A stretch of DNA of 64,000 nucleotides, taken from positions 19,989,957-20,053,956 of the forward strand of contig CM057835.1 in assembly GCA_030068075.1 (NCBI GenBank). Reading direction: 5' to 3'. The stretch comes from Paguma larvata. Lineage: Eukaryota > Chordata > Mammalia > Carnivora > Viverridae. The notes under the pieces were generated by a model. It ran no database searches. It was not told where the DNA came from and saw only the letters and a list, made by a program, of their open reading frames with translations. Made by a program: the position numbers and the translations under genes. Positions 56,250-64,000 of this stretch are shown in pieces. Each line of letters begins with the position of its first letter. The stretch's first letter is position 1.

Positions 56250-56365
56250 TGTGACTCCCTTGTGACCCATTAGGCCAGGGCCAAGTCCTTTAACATCCCT
56301 GCAGTGGAGTAATAATACCTGCCTTGCCCACACTGGGGGAGCATCGTAAGCACGCATCCATCCCA
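56250..56365 (+). mobile_element. MIR fragment, weak
   Basis: 'ggccaagtcctttaacatccctgcagtggagtaataatacctgccttg', then 'gagcatcgtaagcac', is MIR-like in sense. Confidence 0.5.
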
Positions 56366-56547
56366 CAAGCATTCAGCGGGCACCTGCAGCGGGGGAGGCT
56401 GGCTCGAGAGCACGAGGGTAGAACGATGCACCTGACACCATCTCCCAGAGAAATATGTTAATATTTGTTACAGAACAGATGGTATTATTACATTTTCATA
56501 AGCACAGTTGCATTTATTATTTAAGGATAATAAAAATAAAAATCTCA

Positions 56548-56770
56548 GGACTCCTGGGTGGCTCAGTCAAATTAAGCATCTGACTCTTGACTTTGGCTCG
56601 GGTCATGATCTCACGGTTCATGAGTTCAAGCCCTACACTGGGCTCTGCACTGGCAGCACAAAGCCTGCTTGGGATTCTTTCTCTCTCTCCCTCTCTCTCT
56701 GCCCCTCCCCTGCTCATACTCTCTCTCTCTCTCTCTCAGAATAAATAAATATTAAAAAATAATAATAAAT
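56548..56770 (+). mobile_element. Feliform SINE, short-body subtype
   Basis: The duplication aataaaaatctc lies at 56536-56547 and 56771-56782. The body reads 'ggcagcacaaagcctgcttgggattc', the subtype without 'gagcctggagcctgcttc'. Confidence 0.93.
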
Positions 56771-56789
56771 AATAAAAATCTCTCAGGAG

Positions 56790-57350
56790 GTGTTCCTGGA
56801 TTGCTTCCTGGCCTGCTCCATGGGAAGTATTCACCTTTGTCTCCATTTCCTTGGTCTTTGGACTTGGCCTCCCCAAAAACACCTTCCCTGACCATCCTAA
56901 GACACCCCCCACTCACTGTTACTTTGTTTACACACTGGCACTTGTTTGTTTCCTTCATAGTAAATATTTTGTAATTACACGTGTTTCCTTGTTTATTACT
57001 TCTTTCTGCCACTAAACATACAGTCCATGAGGTCAGGAACTTTGTTCTTTTTTTCTTTAAGTTTACTTATTTATCTTAAGAGAGAGAAAGAGAGAGAGAG
57101 CATGAGCAGGGGAAGGACAGAGAGAGAGAAAGGGAGAAAGAGAATCCCAAACAGGCCTGATGCGGGACTTGAACTCATGAACTGTGAGATCACGACCTGA
57201 GCCGAAATCAAGAGTCAGTTGTGCACAGAACGGAGCCACCCAGGCGCCCCAGGGGTTTTGTTCTTCTTGTTGTCATAGTCTCAGCAGTACTGACACAGTG
57301 CTTGGAGCATCCTGGGTGCTCAATAAATATTTGTCCCTTAAAAGAATGAT
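56790..57350 (+). mobile_element. L2 LINE 3' end split by a SINE
   Basis: Left part 'aacaccttccctgaccatcctaagac', 'cagtccatgaggtcaggaactttg'. Right part, 57251-57350, 'acacagtgcttggagcatcctgggtgctcaataaatatttg'. A clear L2 terminus. Confidence 0.86.
57051..57250 (-). mobile_element. Feliform SINE, antisense, inside L2
   Basis: From 'ctttaagtttacttatttatc' through the GA-rich block to 'acggagccacccaggcgcccc'. The body is of the short subtype and lacks several bases around 'cccaaacaggcctgatgcggg'. The surrounding L2 word tttgttctt is repeated on each side, probably the target duplication. Confidence 0.92.
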
Positions 57351-57519
57351 GGGAAAACAACCATATCATAAGAGCCAGCCCAACTGAAGAGAAACACACA
57401 CGATGGCTGAGAAGTGATAAGTCTGAAAACGAACCAGTGAAGATTTTAGACTCAAATGCTTGGTTAGTGTTAGTCTACATTTGTTGTTTATTCAGAGGTA
57501 TAAGAAAGTACACAGCTGA

Positions 57520-57650
57520 CCGTATATTTACTATTTTGTTCAATTCTTACAAAAACAACCTTTTCAAGTATGTGTCGTTAGCTTCATTTTACAGATAAGT
57601 AAACTGAGGCTCAAGAGGGCACTAGCTCAGGTGGTAAGTGACAGAGTCTG
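57520..57650 (-). mobile_element. MIR SINE, antisense
   Basis: 'ttgttcaattcttacaaaaacaacc', 'ttcattttacagataagtaaactgaggctcaagagggcac' form a clear antisense MIR core. A (TTG)n follows. Confidence 0.85.
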
Positions 57651-57654
57651 TTTT

Positions 57655-58345
57655 TTGTTGTTGTTGTTTTTACCACTTCATCCCTGCACTCTGATAACGG
57701 ATGCCCCTGGAATAATAGAGGAGCTGAGAGAGAGAGATTACTGCAGAATAGTTTTGCAGAGTAAGATGAGAGGTGACGAGACATAGTGAAAACTTGCCTC
57801 CCCAGAGATCTGAGAGCACTGAGGCAGTGTCCTCATTCCGGTACGGGGAAACTCAGGCTTGCTCACTTGGCGCAAGTGTTTTGGCCAAAGTTCTCCTGTC
57901 GTGGGTTTCTCTGTAGGTCAGCAGTGATTCCTGAGAATACCCTCTCTCTCTGGCTTTCTCTGCTGTTTCCTTTGGTCTTTTCTTTCCCTGTAAGGAAGCT
58001 GTGTCTTTGCAGACCACACGGGAAAAGACAATGTCACTGCATTCACAGAAATAGGATTTGGCCTTCGATACAGCCTGAGCTGGGTGCTTTCCAATCAGGG
58101 TTTCATGCATGTATATGAAACCCTTCTTCGGAAACTAGAGCAATGGCCCAGAAGCCCCCAGGAAATCAATTTGTTGCAGAATTTCCCACAGAGTCAGCTA
58201 TCTCCATCAGTAAACACAAACTTCAGACTAATGTCAGTCGCAAAACCTTCTCTGGTGGTGTGTGGGCGCCATCTGGTGTCCAGAGTCAGGGTGACTCCAG
58301 GATCGGACCTCTGGTTTCAGACTTGACATTCTAACCACAAAACGC
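57655..58345. other. Unique sequence with CTCF-like site
   Basis: No gene was recognised. The frames at 57786-58118, 58084-58326 and 57853-58110 (minus) have no identifiable domain. The stretch is free of recognisable repeats. Confidence 0.4.
58264..58282 (-). promoter_or_regulatory. CTCF-like binding motif
   Basis: On the minus strand the sequence reads TGGACACCAGATGGCGCCC. It agrees with the standard CTCF consensus (TGGCCACCAGGGGGCGCTA) at 14 of 19 bases, including the central CACCAG..GGCGC. It lies in unique sequence, not in a SINE. Confidence 0.5.
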
Positions 58346-58347
58346 TA

Positions 58348-58445
58348 TCAAAATTGTTGAATCACTATACTGTACACCTGAAACTAATATAACACTGTAT
58401 GTAAACTATACTGGAGGTAAAACAAAAACTTAATTAAAAAAAAAG
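58348..58445 (+). mobile_element. L1 3'-terminal fragment
   Basis: 'gttgaatcactatactgtacacctgaaactaatataacactgtatg', then 'aaactatactgg' and an A-rich end, is the last ~100 bp of an old L1 3' UTR, a severely 5'-truncated insertion. Confidence 0.82.
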
Positions 58446-58634
58446 AGCCACCTGCTCAGATTCTTTGAATTTCCTTGTTAATAACGCATAAGCCAACAGT
58501 ATCCATTATAACTGTTAAAAGCCTCAGTTGTAAATTTGATGCCCATATTTTTTCTCTATACGAATTTTATTTTATGGCTGTGGCCTGAGTCTTATCGAGG
58601 CATAGCTCATATATTTATATTATGTCACCTCCAA

Positions 58635-58915
58635 TTTCATTCCCTCAACTAGTATTTGTTGAGCACCTACTGTGTGTGACACCCATTCTAGGTACTGCAG
58701 AGGAAACAAAAATGAATAAGAGGAAAAAAAAAAAAAACTCAGCTCCCAAGGAGTTTCCACTCCAGCAGTGGAGATAAAAAATCTTGCCAACTTGGGGGAG
58801 AAAGTCAACACTGCAAATATTACAAGAGGGATTGCAGGAAGCTAGAAGAATATCTAGAAAGGGGCCCACTGCCTTACAGCTGAGAGGATCACGGAGGTTT
58901 TACGAATGTGGGCAC
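58635..58915 (-). mobile_element. L2 LINE 3' end, antisense
   Basis: 'cattccctcaactagtatttgttgagcacctactgtgtgtgacacccattctaggtactg' (in parts), 'tcccaaggagtttccactccagcagtgg' follow the reverse complement of L2. An A13 tract lies inside. Confidence 0.82.
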
Positions 58916-59383
58916 TAGATCGCTTGTGGCAACCGTTCCCTTGAGCGTTCCTCTCCTTGAGACCGGTGGGCTCAGCAACGGGAGGACTACGGAGGTAAAG
59001 ACGGGCCTGCTACACTGAAACCCGGGAGCCAGGGAAGGAGGAGGGACCCAATAACACAGAAAGAATGGGGAGGAGAAGAATGCAACTCAGGCACAATAAA
59101 AATGTCCCCCTTTTGTGACAGGATAATCCCCCAGGGGCTAATGGGGGGCCCTCCCTCCTAATCCAAGCCGAAAGGGACTCAAATATCTATGGGCTCCAGC
59201 TGCAGATTCATCCTCCCCACCAAGTGCACTGGCCGACAGTGAACTGGAGATCTGAATTCAGGAGTGCCTCCCTAAGGAGGAACCGAGGCCCCCAACCTCG
59301 GCGCTGACTGTGAACTTGATCAGAGGCACCTTCTTCCCCTTGCTTTCTGATGATGGACCACTGGTTCCGTAGTGGCCTTTTTA
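58916..59383. other. Unique sequence, no gene seen
   Basis: Nothing recognised. Confidence 0.4.
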
Positions 59384-59594
59384 TTAATTTTTTAAGTTTT
59401 ATTTATTTATTTATTTTGAGAGAGAGAGAGAGAGAGAGCATGAGCAGGGGACGACCAGAGAAAGGGAGAGGAAAAGAATCCGCATTGTCAGTGCAGAGCC
59501 CAATGCGGGGTTCGAACTCACAAATCGTGAGATCATGACCGGAGCCAAAACCAGGAGTCGGATACTTAACCGACTGAGCCACCCAGGTGCTCCC
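59384..59594 (-). mobile_element. Feliform SINE, antisense
   Basis: (ttta)n, then (ga)n, then 'aatccgcattgtcagtgcagagcc', ending 'accgactgagccacccagg'. The body lacks the 'gcaggct...gctg' segment. Flanked by imperfect copies of gtagtg(g/c)(c)(t)ctttt at 59369 and 59596. Confidence 0.92.
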
Positions 59595-59609
59595 AGTAGT
59601 GCTCTTTTA

Positions 59610-60920
59610 ACTGGTACAAGTAAGCTGGGACGCAGAAAGGCTTTTGGGAGACACAAAGGCACGGACACTAGATTCCAATTTCTGTGTCTTTTCCCACAAG
59701 TGACAACGCTAAGAAGTCTTCTGATGTGGACAGGACCTCCTGTCACCACCTCTTCCACAACCTCCTTTCCCTCCTCACAAAGGAAAGACACAGCCTTCCC
59801 CAGCCCTACCCTGAAGCATTGTTCCAGGCTGGAAACACTTCCGGGTCACTGAAACCACAGACGGTTTGAGAAAGCGTCTCCCCTGAAACAGAATCCCATG
59901 AGGACAAAGCAAAGCGAATTGGGTAGAAAACAGTGGAGGCAAAGACTTACCCATCCAGTGTCACACTGAAGGCAGTCTCCAGCCTTCATATTCTCTCTCC
60001 CTCTCTCTTGTTCTTTTTCCCTCTACTTTAGGATGAGAATTTAGCAGTGGGATGGCTGTCATAGGAATGCATTTGAATGGAATTGAAAAAATTTAAGAAA
60101 GAAAGCCTTTGTCAGAAAAAAGGTCTGATTTGGCTATTTGAATTGACAATGGGGGATTTTTTTTTTCAATTAATTACATGGTGAAAATATTTCATGAATA
60201 GCTAACTTAAAATCTGCAGTTTCAAAAATATATTTAAAGCACATATATAATATGCAATAATCTGGTAACTGTATCATTTATGACTCTAAGCTTATGATAA
60301 AAAAATTTTAAATATCAAGTATAAATGTGACAGGGATGATAAAGGTTTCCAAATGACTTGGAAGTAATGCAAGCAAAAAAAAAAAAAAGGAAGCGAGAGA
60401 GAAGTGCTGTGCTATTAAACCAAAGTAAAAGTTACCTAAGTCAAGTCCTGGTTGTCATTTTCCAGTCCTTGAATGCGTACCCTCCACTGTGTGACTTTTG
60501 TGCATTACAGGAACCTCAGTCTTAACCAAATGGGAACAGCCAAGCTCGTGCACAGAGGTCCTTCTCAGGACTCTGGAGGATGGGGGCAATTCAGAATCTC
60601 CTTCCTGTCACTTCACCCTAACTTGAGATCTGTTGATCATTTGTAAACAGTTTCTACAGTATATATTGTTTCTTTCTTTGTCTTCCCTTTATTAGTTTAT
60701 GTCCTTTACTTAGAGACCAGGTAGCCATACCATTCCTTTCCAACTTTTGTCCCCAATACTCTTCCTTTGATATAGCACAGTGCACCCAAACTGCTTTCCA
60801 CAGAACACAAAAGCTATTAATCAGTGTTCCTCTAGAAGAGATTCATGTGTAAATGCGGGGACTGCTGAAGGCCCTTCCTCCTAGAGAGTCACAATCTACT
60901 TAGTATTGTCTCCCCTTTTA
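59610..60920. other. Unique sequence, no gene seen
   Basis: An A14 tract lies at about 60375-60388. Frames near 59535-59869 begin inside the SINE and are not genes. No repeat was recognised. Confidence 0.4.
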
Positions 60921-60924
60921 TCCT

Positions 60925-61005
60925 GCTGGGACCATGTCTGTGGTACTCACCAGTGTATCTCCTCCGCCTGGTAGGTGCTCAATGAACCTGACTTGAATAG
61001 ATCAG
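60925..61005 (+). mobile_element. L2 LINE 3' end fragment
   Basis: 'gctgggaccatgtctgtggtactcaccagtgtatctcc ... tggtaggtgctcaatgaacctgacttga' is the L2 terminus. Confidence 0.7.
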
Positions 61006-61096
61006 GACACCAGAGACCCAGAAAGAAAGAATCTATTAAGAACACCTGTTCAATACTGTTTAACCCACTGTTTTCCAGATTAGTTCACCCCAAAAA

Positions 61097-61119
61097 TGTG
61101 TGCGTGTGTGTGTGTGTGT
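61097..61119. repeat. Short (TG)n microsatellite
   Basis: A TG repeat with one TGCG interruption. Confidence 0.9.
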
Positions 61120-61854
61120 CACTAAAATGGAACACGCAGACAATACCAGAGACAGCAGTAAACTGTCTGGTTCTGCTAGGGCTCCTACGGCCTATTTAAG
61201 AAGAATTCCTTCACCTGGCACCCCGCGCTGCCTTGGGAACACTCTAGTTCATGGGTACACAAAGGAACAGAGGACGACCAATTACCCATATTTTGCAGGC
61301 TCCTACACTTACCTGCCACATAGGACTCTAAACCCCTCAAACCGTCCTTATGTATTTCCTGAGAATCCCCAAAGACTGCCTCATTTGTAGTGACAGGTAA
61401 GCCCAATGAGGTATCATGTGGAGACTCAGCCACCGTCTCCTCTCGGGTCATACGGCACCACCATACCCACTGGGAACTGCCACTTCTGGAAAACGCCTGT
61501 CATGCCTTCTAGCCACTGCTGCCGTCACTGGGCACGGTTATGCCTGAAGCCAGTGATTCTGCTGCAGGGTACTATCCTGTTTGCCGTTCTGGAGGCCTTG
61601 AGAAGCCAGAGACGCTCGGCACTCTCTGGAACCCTCGGTGCTGCTGCAGTCCAGCAGGAAGTGGGGAGATCCACTGTTTCGTTGGCAGTTACACTCTGTT
61701 AGCTGCCTGCCAAAGGGGCGCTCGAGCCCTGATAGAAACGGGCTTCCAATGTAGCCACCCACGAGAGACTTTTCCAGAACACACACGTGAGCCCCAACAA
61801 GGAGTATGACCCAGCCAAGCCAGTGGACAGCCCTGCACCTCCTTCTCTCCTCTC
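61120..61854. other. Unique GC-moderate sequence, no supported gene
   Basis: Several overlapping frames of 89-112 aa lie on both strands between 61100 and 61892. None shows a recognisable domain, a run of frame conservation or splice signals that I can support. Confidence 0.4.
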
Positions 61855-62300
61855 TCACCTCCCACCTGCTCTGCAATCAGGCTTCCCTCCACCCCTCCCG
61901 TAGAGCTGCTCTCGAGAGGGCACCAGCGACCTTCCGAAAGATGCTGTCCATGCGTTTGTCATCCACTGCTCCCAGGACCGCTCTCCTGATAATCCCGCAT
62001 CTTTCACTGCCTCCGTGGTGTCAGCTTTTCAGTCAGGTTAGCCTCACATGCATGTCCTCCCATACACGCCCTCCCCCCAAACCACCCTTTGTGTAATGGC
62101 AAGAGTGATTTTTCTCGGCTTTGACACATTAAGGACCTAAATGGCACATTCATAAATTTAAATCTCTCCAAGTTCCAGATCTGTATGTTCAACAGCCCGA
62201 CATATAACTCCATTTAGAGTTGTACAGGTACTTCCGACAGCATGTCCAAATCTGAGCCCACACCTCCCCCTCTCCCACCTCGGCTGCTCTTGCTGTAGTT
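61855..62300 (+). mobile_element. L2 LINE ORF2-region remnant
   Basis: 'caatcaggcttccctccacccctcccgtagagctgctctcgagagg', 'gcaccagcgaccttcc', then 'tatgttcaacagcccgacatataactcc' and 'cagcatgtccaaatctgagcccacacctcccc', follow the part of L2 upstream of its 3' end, including former reverse-transcriptase coding sequence. Frames are broken. Confidence 0.65.
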
Positions 62301-62329
62301 CTTGTCTCTGTTCATTTACTTAGAACTCC

Positions 62330-62745
62330 CTCGCTGTGCTTTTCTACACATGTTATTTCAACCTTCCCAACAAACTCACGACAGCATTATGGTTAATGTC
62401 CAGATTTTCAGGAGGACAAAACTGAAATTTAGAAAGGTGACATGGGGCGCCTGGGTGGCTCAGTCGGTTAAGTGTCCAACTCTTGATCTCGGCTCCGGTC
62501 ATGATCTCACAGTTCGTGAGTTTGAGTCCCTCATTGGGCTCCACGCTGACAGTGCAGAGCCTGCTTGGGATTCTCTCTCTCCCTCTCTCTCTGCCCCTCC
62601 CCAGCTTGCACACACTCTGCTCTCTCTCTCAAAATAAATGAATAAGCTTTAAAAAATTAAAAACAAAAAAAGATAAAGTACATTTTTCAAAGTTCCACAA
62701 CTGATAAGACACAAAGCCAGGGTTTGGCCCTGGTTCTAAGGAACA
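62330..62745 (-). mobile_element. MIR SINE, antisense, split by a SINE
   Basis: Left part, 62330-62440 (acacatgttatttcaaccttcccaacaaactcacgac ... aggacaaaactgaaatttag). Right part, 62676-62745 (cacaactgataagacacaaagccagggtttgg). Confidence 0.75.
62443..62675 (+). mobile_element. Feliform SINE, short-body subtype
   Basis: The head 'ggggcgcctgggtggctcag', then 'tcggttaagtgtccaactcttgatctcgg', body 'gacagtgcagagcctgcttgggattc', tail 'caaaataaatgaataagctttaaaaaattaaaaac'. The flanking duplication is poorly preserved. Confidence 0.94.
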
Positions 62746-62877
62746 CCAAAGCCCATACAATATAAACGGACGAAAGGAGGCCTGAAGCAGCAGAACCACA
62801 GTCTTCACACACCCCATTCCGAGTACAGTGTCTGACGCAGGGAAGGTCAGCAGTGTTTGATCGTTCCATTACTAAAT

Positions 62878-62990
62878 CTGTTTATTGTCAAATATGAGCA
62901 AGGCTCTGTGCCAAGGATCAAGAGAAAAAGAATAAAAAACCAAACCTGGACTGCGCTCTCAAAGTGTTACTGTCTTACTTAAAGAAAACA
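62878..62990 (-). mobile_element. L2 LINE 3' fragment, antisense
   Basis: 'gtttattgtcaaatatgagcaaggctctgtgccaaggatcaagag' matches the reversed L2 terminus. Confidence 0.6.
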
Positions 62991-62999
62991 ACACAAGCA

Positions 63000-64000
63000 A
63001 GATTCAGGAAAGGGTGACCTTGTCACCACTATTCTTTAACATTATTCTGTGAGGGCTAACCAAACAAGATTCAAAAACAAAACAGAGGGGAAGAATATTG
63101 GAAAGGAGAAAAAAAAAATCATTATTTACAACATGATTTGTATAGCTGAAAAAATGCAACTTTAAACATTTTTCTTAATATAATTGGAATTCAGGAAAGT
63201 AGTCAGTTACAAAGCTAGAACACCAAGGCCAAAAATTTTCCTAAATATCAAAAATAATCAACTATAAAATATGAAAAAATAGCCTTTTTTAATATAAAAG
63301 TAAAAATATATGGGGCATCTGGGTGGCTCAGTCGGTTAAGCATCCGACTTCGGCTCAGGTCATGATCTCACGGTCTGTGGGTTCAAGCCTTGCGTCAGGC
63401 TCTGTGCTGACAGCTCAGAGCCTGGAGCCTGCTTCAGATTCTGTGTCTCCCTCTCTCTCTCTGCTCCTCCCCAACTCGTGCTCTCTCTCTCTCTCAAAAA
63501 TACATAAACATTAAAAAAATTTTTTTAATATATACAAGACCCATTTAATAAGAAATGTGAGAAAGATACAGGAAAACTATCAAATTCTTCTGAAATATAT
63601 AAAATATGACTTAAATGATTCAAAATATTGTTTCTAGATAAAACAGTTCAATATTTTCTAAATGTCAATATTCTTCAAATGATATATTTAATACCATTCC
63701 AATCACAAGCCCAACATATGTTTTTTGGAACATGGAAAAATTACACCAAGTTCTTCTGGAAGAATAAAATAGCTAAGAATTGCAGGCGAAAAAGAGCAAT
63801 GAAGTGAGACCTACATTTCGCGATATTGAAACATACTGAGCAAGGCTATCACACAAAGGACAGTCTAATCAATAGAATATAATGGAGAACCCAGAGGCAG
63901 AACCAAGACAATGTATTTGGAATAAAGGAGATGTTTCAAATCAGTGAAGAAAAGATGAACTATTCAGTAATGATATTAGACCACACGCTAACCCCTGGAT
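63000..64000 (+). mobile_element. L1 ORF2 remnant running off the window
   Basis: 'gggtgaccttgtcaccactattctttaacattattctg', 'aaagctagaacaccaaggcc' (degenerate), 'ggaaaaattacaccaagttcttctggaagaataaaatagctaagaatt' and 'ataatggagaacccagaggcagaacc' follow the C-terminal half of L1 ORF2 in sense orientation. The frame is broken many times. It is interrupted by a SINE and continues past the window edge. Confidence 0.75.
63312..63520 (+). mobile_element. Feliform SINE inside L1
   Basis: Head 'ggggcatctgggtggctcag', near-consensus body 'gagcctggagcctgcttcag' and tail 'caaaaatacataaacatt' with A/T-rich end. The flanks share an aatatata-type word, probably the target duplication. Confidence 0.95.

Noticed and set aside
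59411..59791. 126-aa minus-strand frame with Leu/Ser repeats
   Set aside because: It reads through the CT-rich part of a SINE; there is no recognisable protein.
61406..62096. Cluster of 89-112 aa frames on both strands, looking like a possible GC-moderate exon
   Set aside because: Overlapping frames on both strands, no domain, and the right part follows decayed L2 sequence.
1..64000. CRISPR array, operon, phage or bacterial mobile system
   Set aside because: No regularly spaced direct repeats, no dense coding, and abundant mammalian SINE/LINE/LTR content exclude a prokaryotic source.

Overview
This window reads as nuclear DNA from a carnivore, almost certainly a cat-family (feliform) mammal. 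The deciding evidence is about 21 copies of one tRNA-derived SINE. Each has a 'gcgcctgggtggctcag' head, a 'gagcctgcttc' middle, a CT-rich (tccctctctctctgcccc) stretch and an A-rich tail. That is the felid form of the CAN-SINE family (SINEC_Fc type). The dog form has a different head and a shorter body. Many copies have clean target-site duplications (TSDs), so their ends can be placed to the base.

I find no protein-coding gene that I can support. The open reading frames are short, lack splice context, and mostly fall inside transposon remains, simple repeats or antisense SINEs. The window is best described as intergenic or deep-intronic DNA. Its content is: (1) young feliform SINEs on both strands; (2) two structurally complete solo LTRs with 6-bp TSDs (10841-11285 and 52451-53369); (3) older LTR pieces (2383-2895, 15155-15584, and less certain ones near 32480, 41320 and 50460); (4) DNA transposon fossils, namely a Tigger1-like transposase remnant at 11312-12528, an intact-ended non-autonomous Tigger-like element at 39007-39818, two copies of one hAT-like element at 21998 and 23478, and several MER5A-like pieces; (5) decayed L1, L2 and MIR throughout; (6) microsatellites, notably (AC)23, (TAA)14 and (AC)12.

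Layout: 1-6 kb is unique DNA with L2/MIR, an MLT1-type LTR and a 35-nt tRNA-Ser 5' half inserted with its own TSD. 6-15 kb is SINE-rich, with MER5A and a nested L1/LTR/Tigger/SINE cluster. 15-18 kb is LTR, L1 and three MIRs. 18.1-19.9 kb is repeat-free and may contain a conserved non-coding element. 20-37 kb is AT-rich with L2, L1 and DNA elements. 37.1-37.5 kb is an isolated CpG island. 39-44 kb is a Tigger-like element followed by a long antisense L2 mosaic. 44-52 kb is sparse. 52.4-53.4 kb is a solo LTR. 54-64 kb is L2, MIR and SINE, ending in an L1 ORF2 remnant.

The best leads are the tRNA-half insertion, the isolated CpG island, the two solo LTRs, an insertion consisting only of an A-rich tail at 16774-16833, and a CTCF-like motif at 58264. 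Family names were assigned by recognising sequence without alignment software, so subfamily names and the edges of old repeats are approximate.
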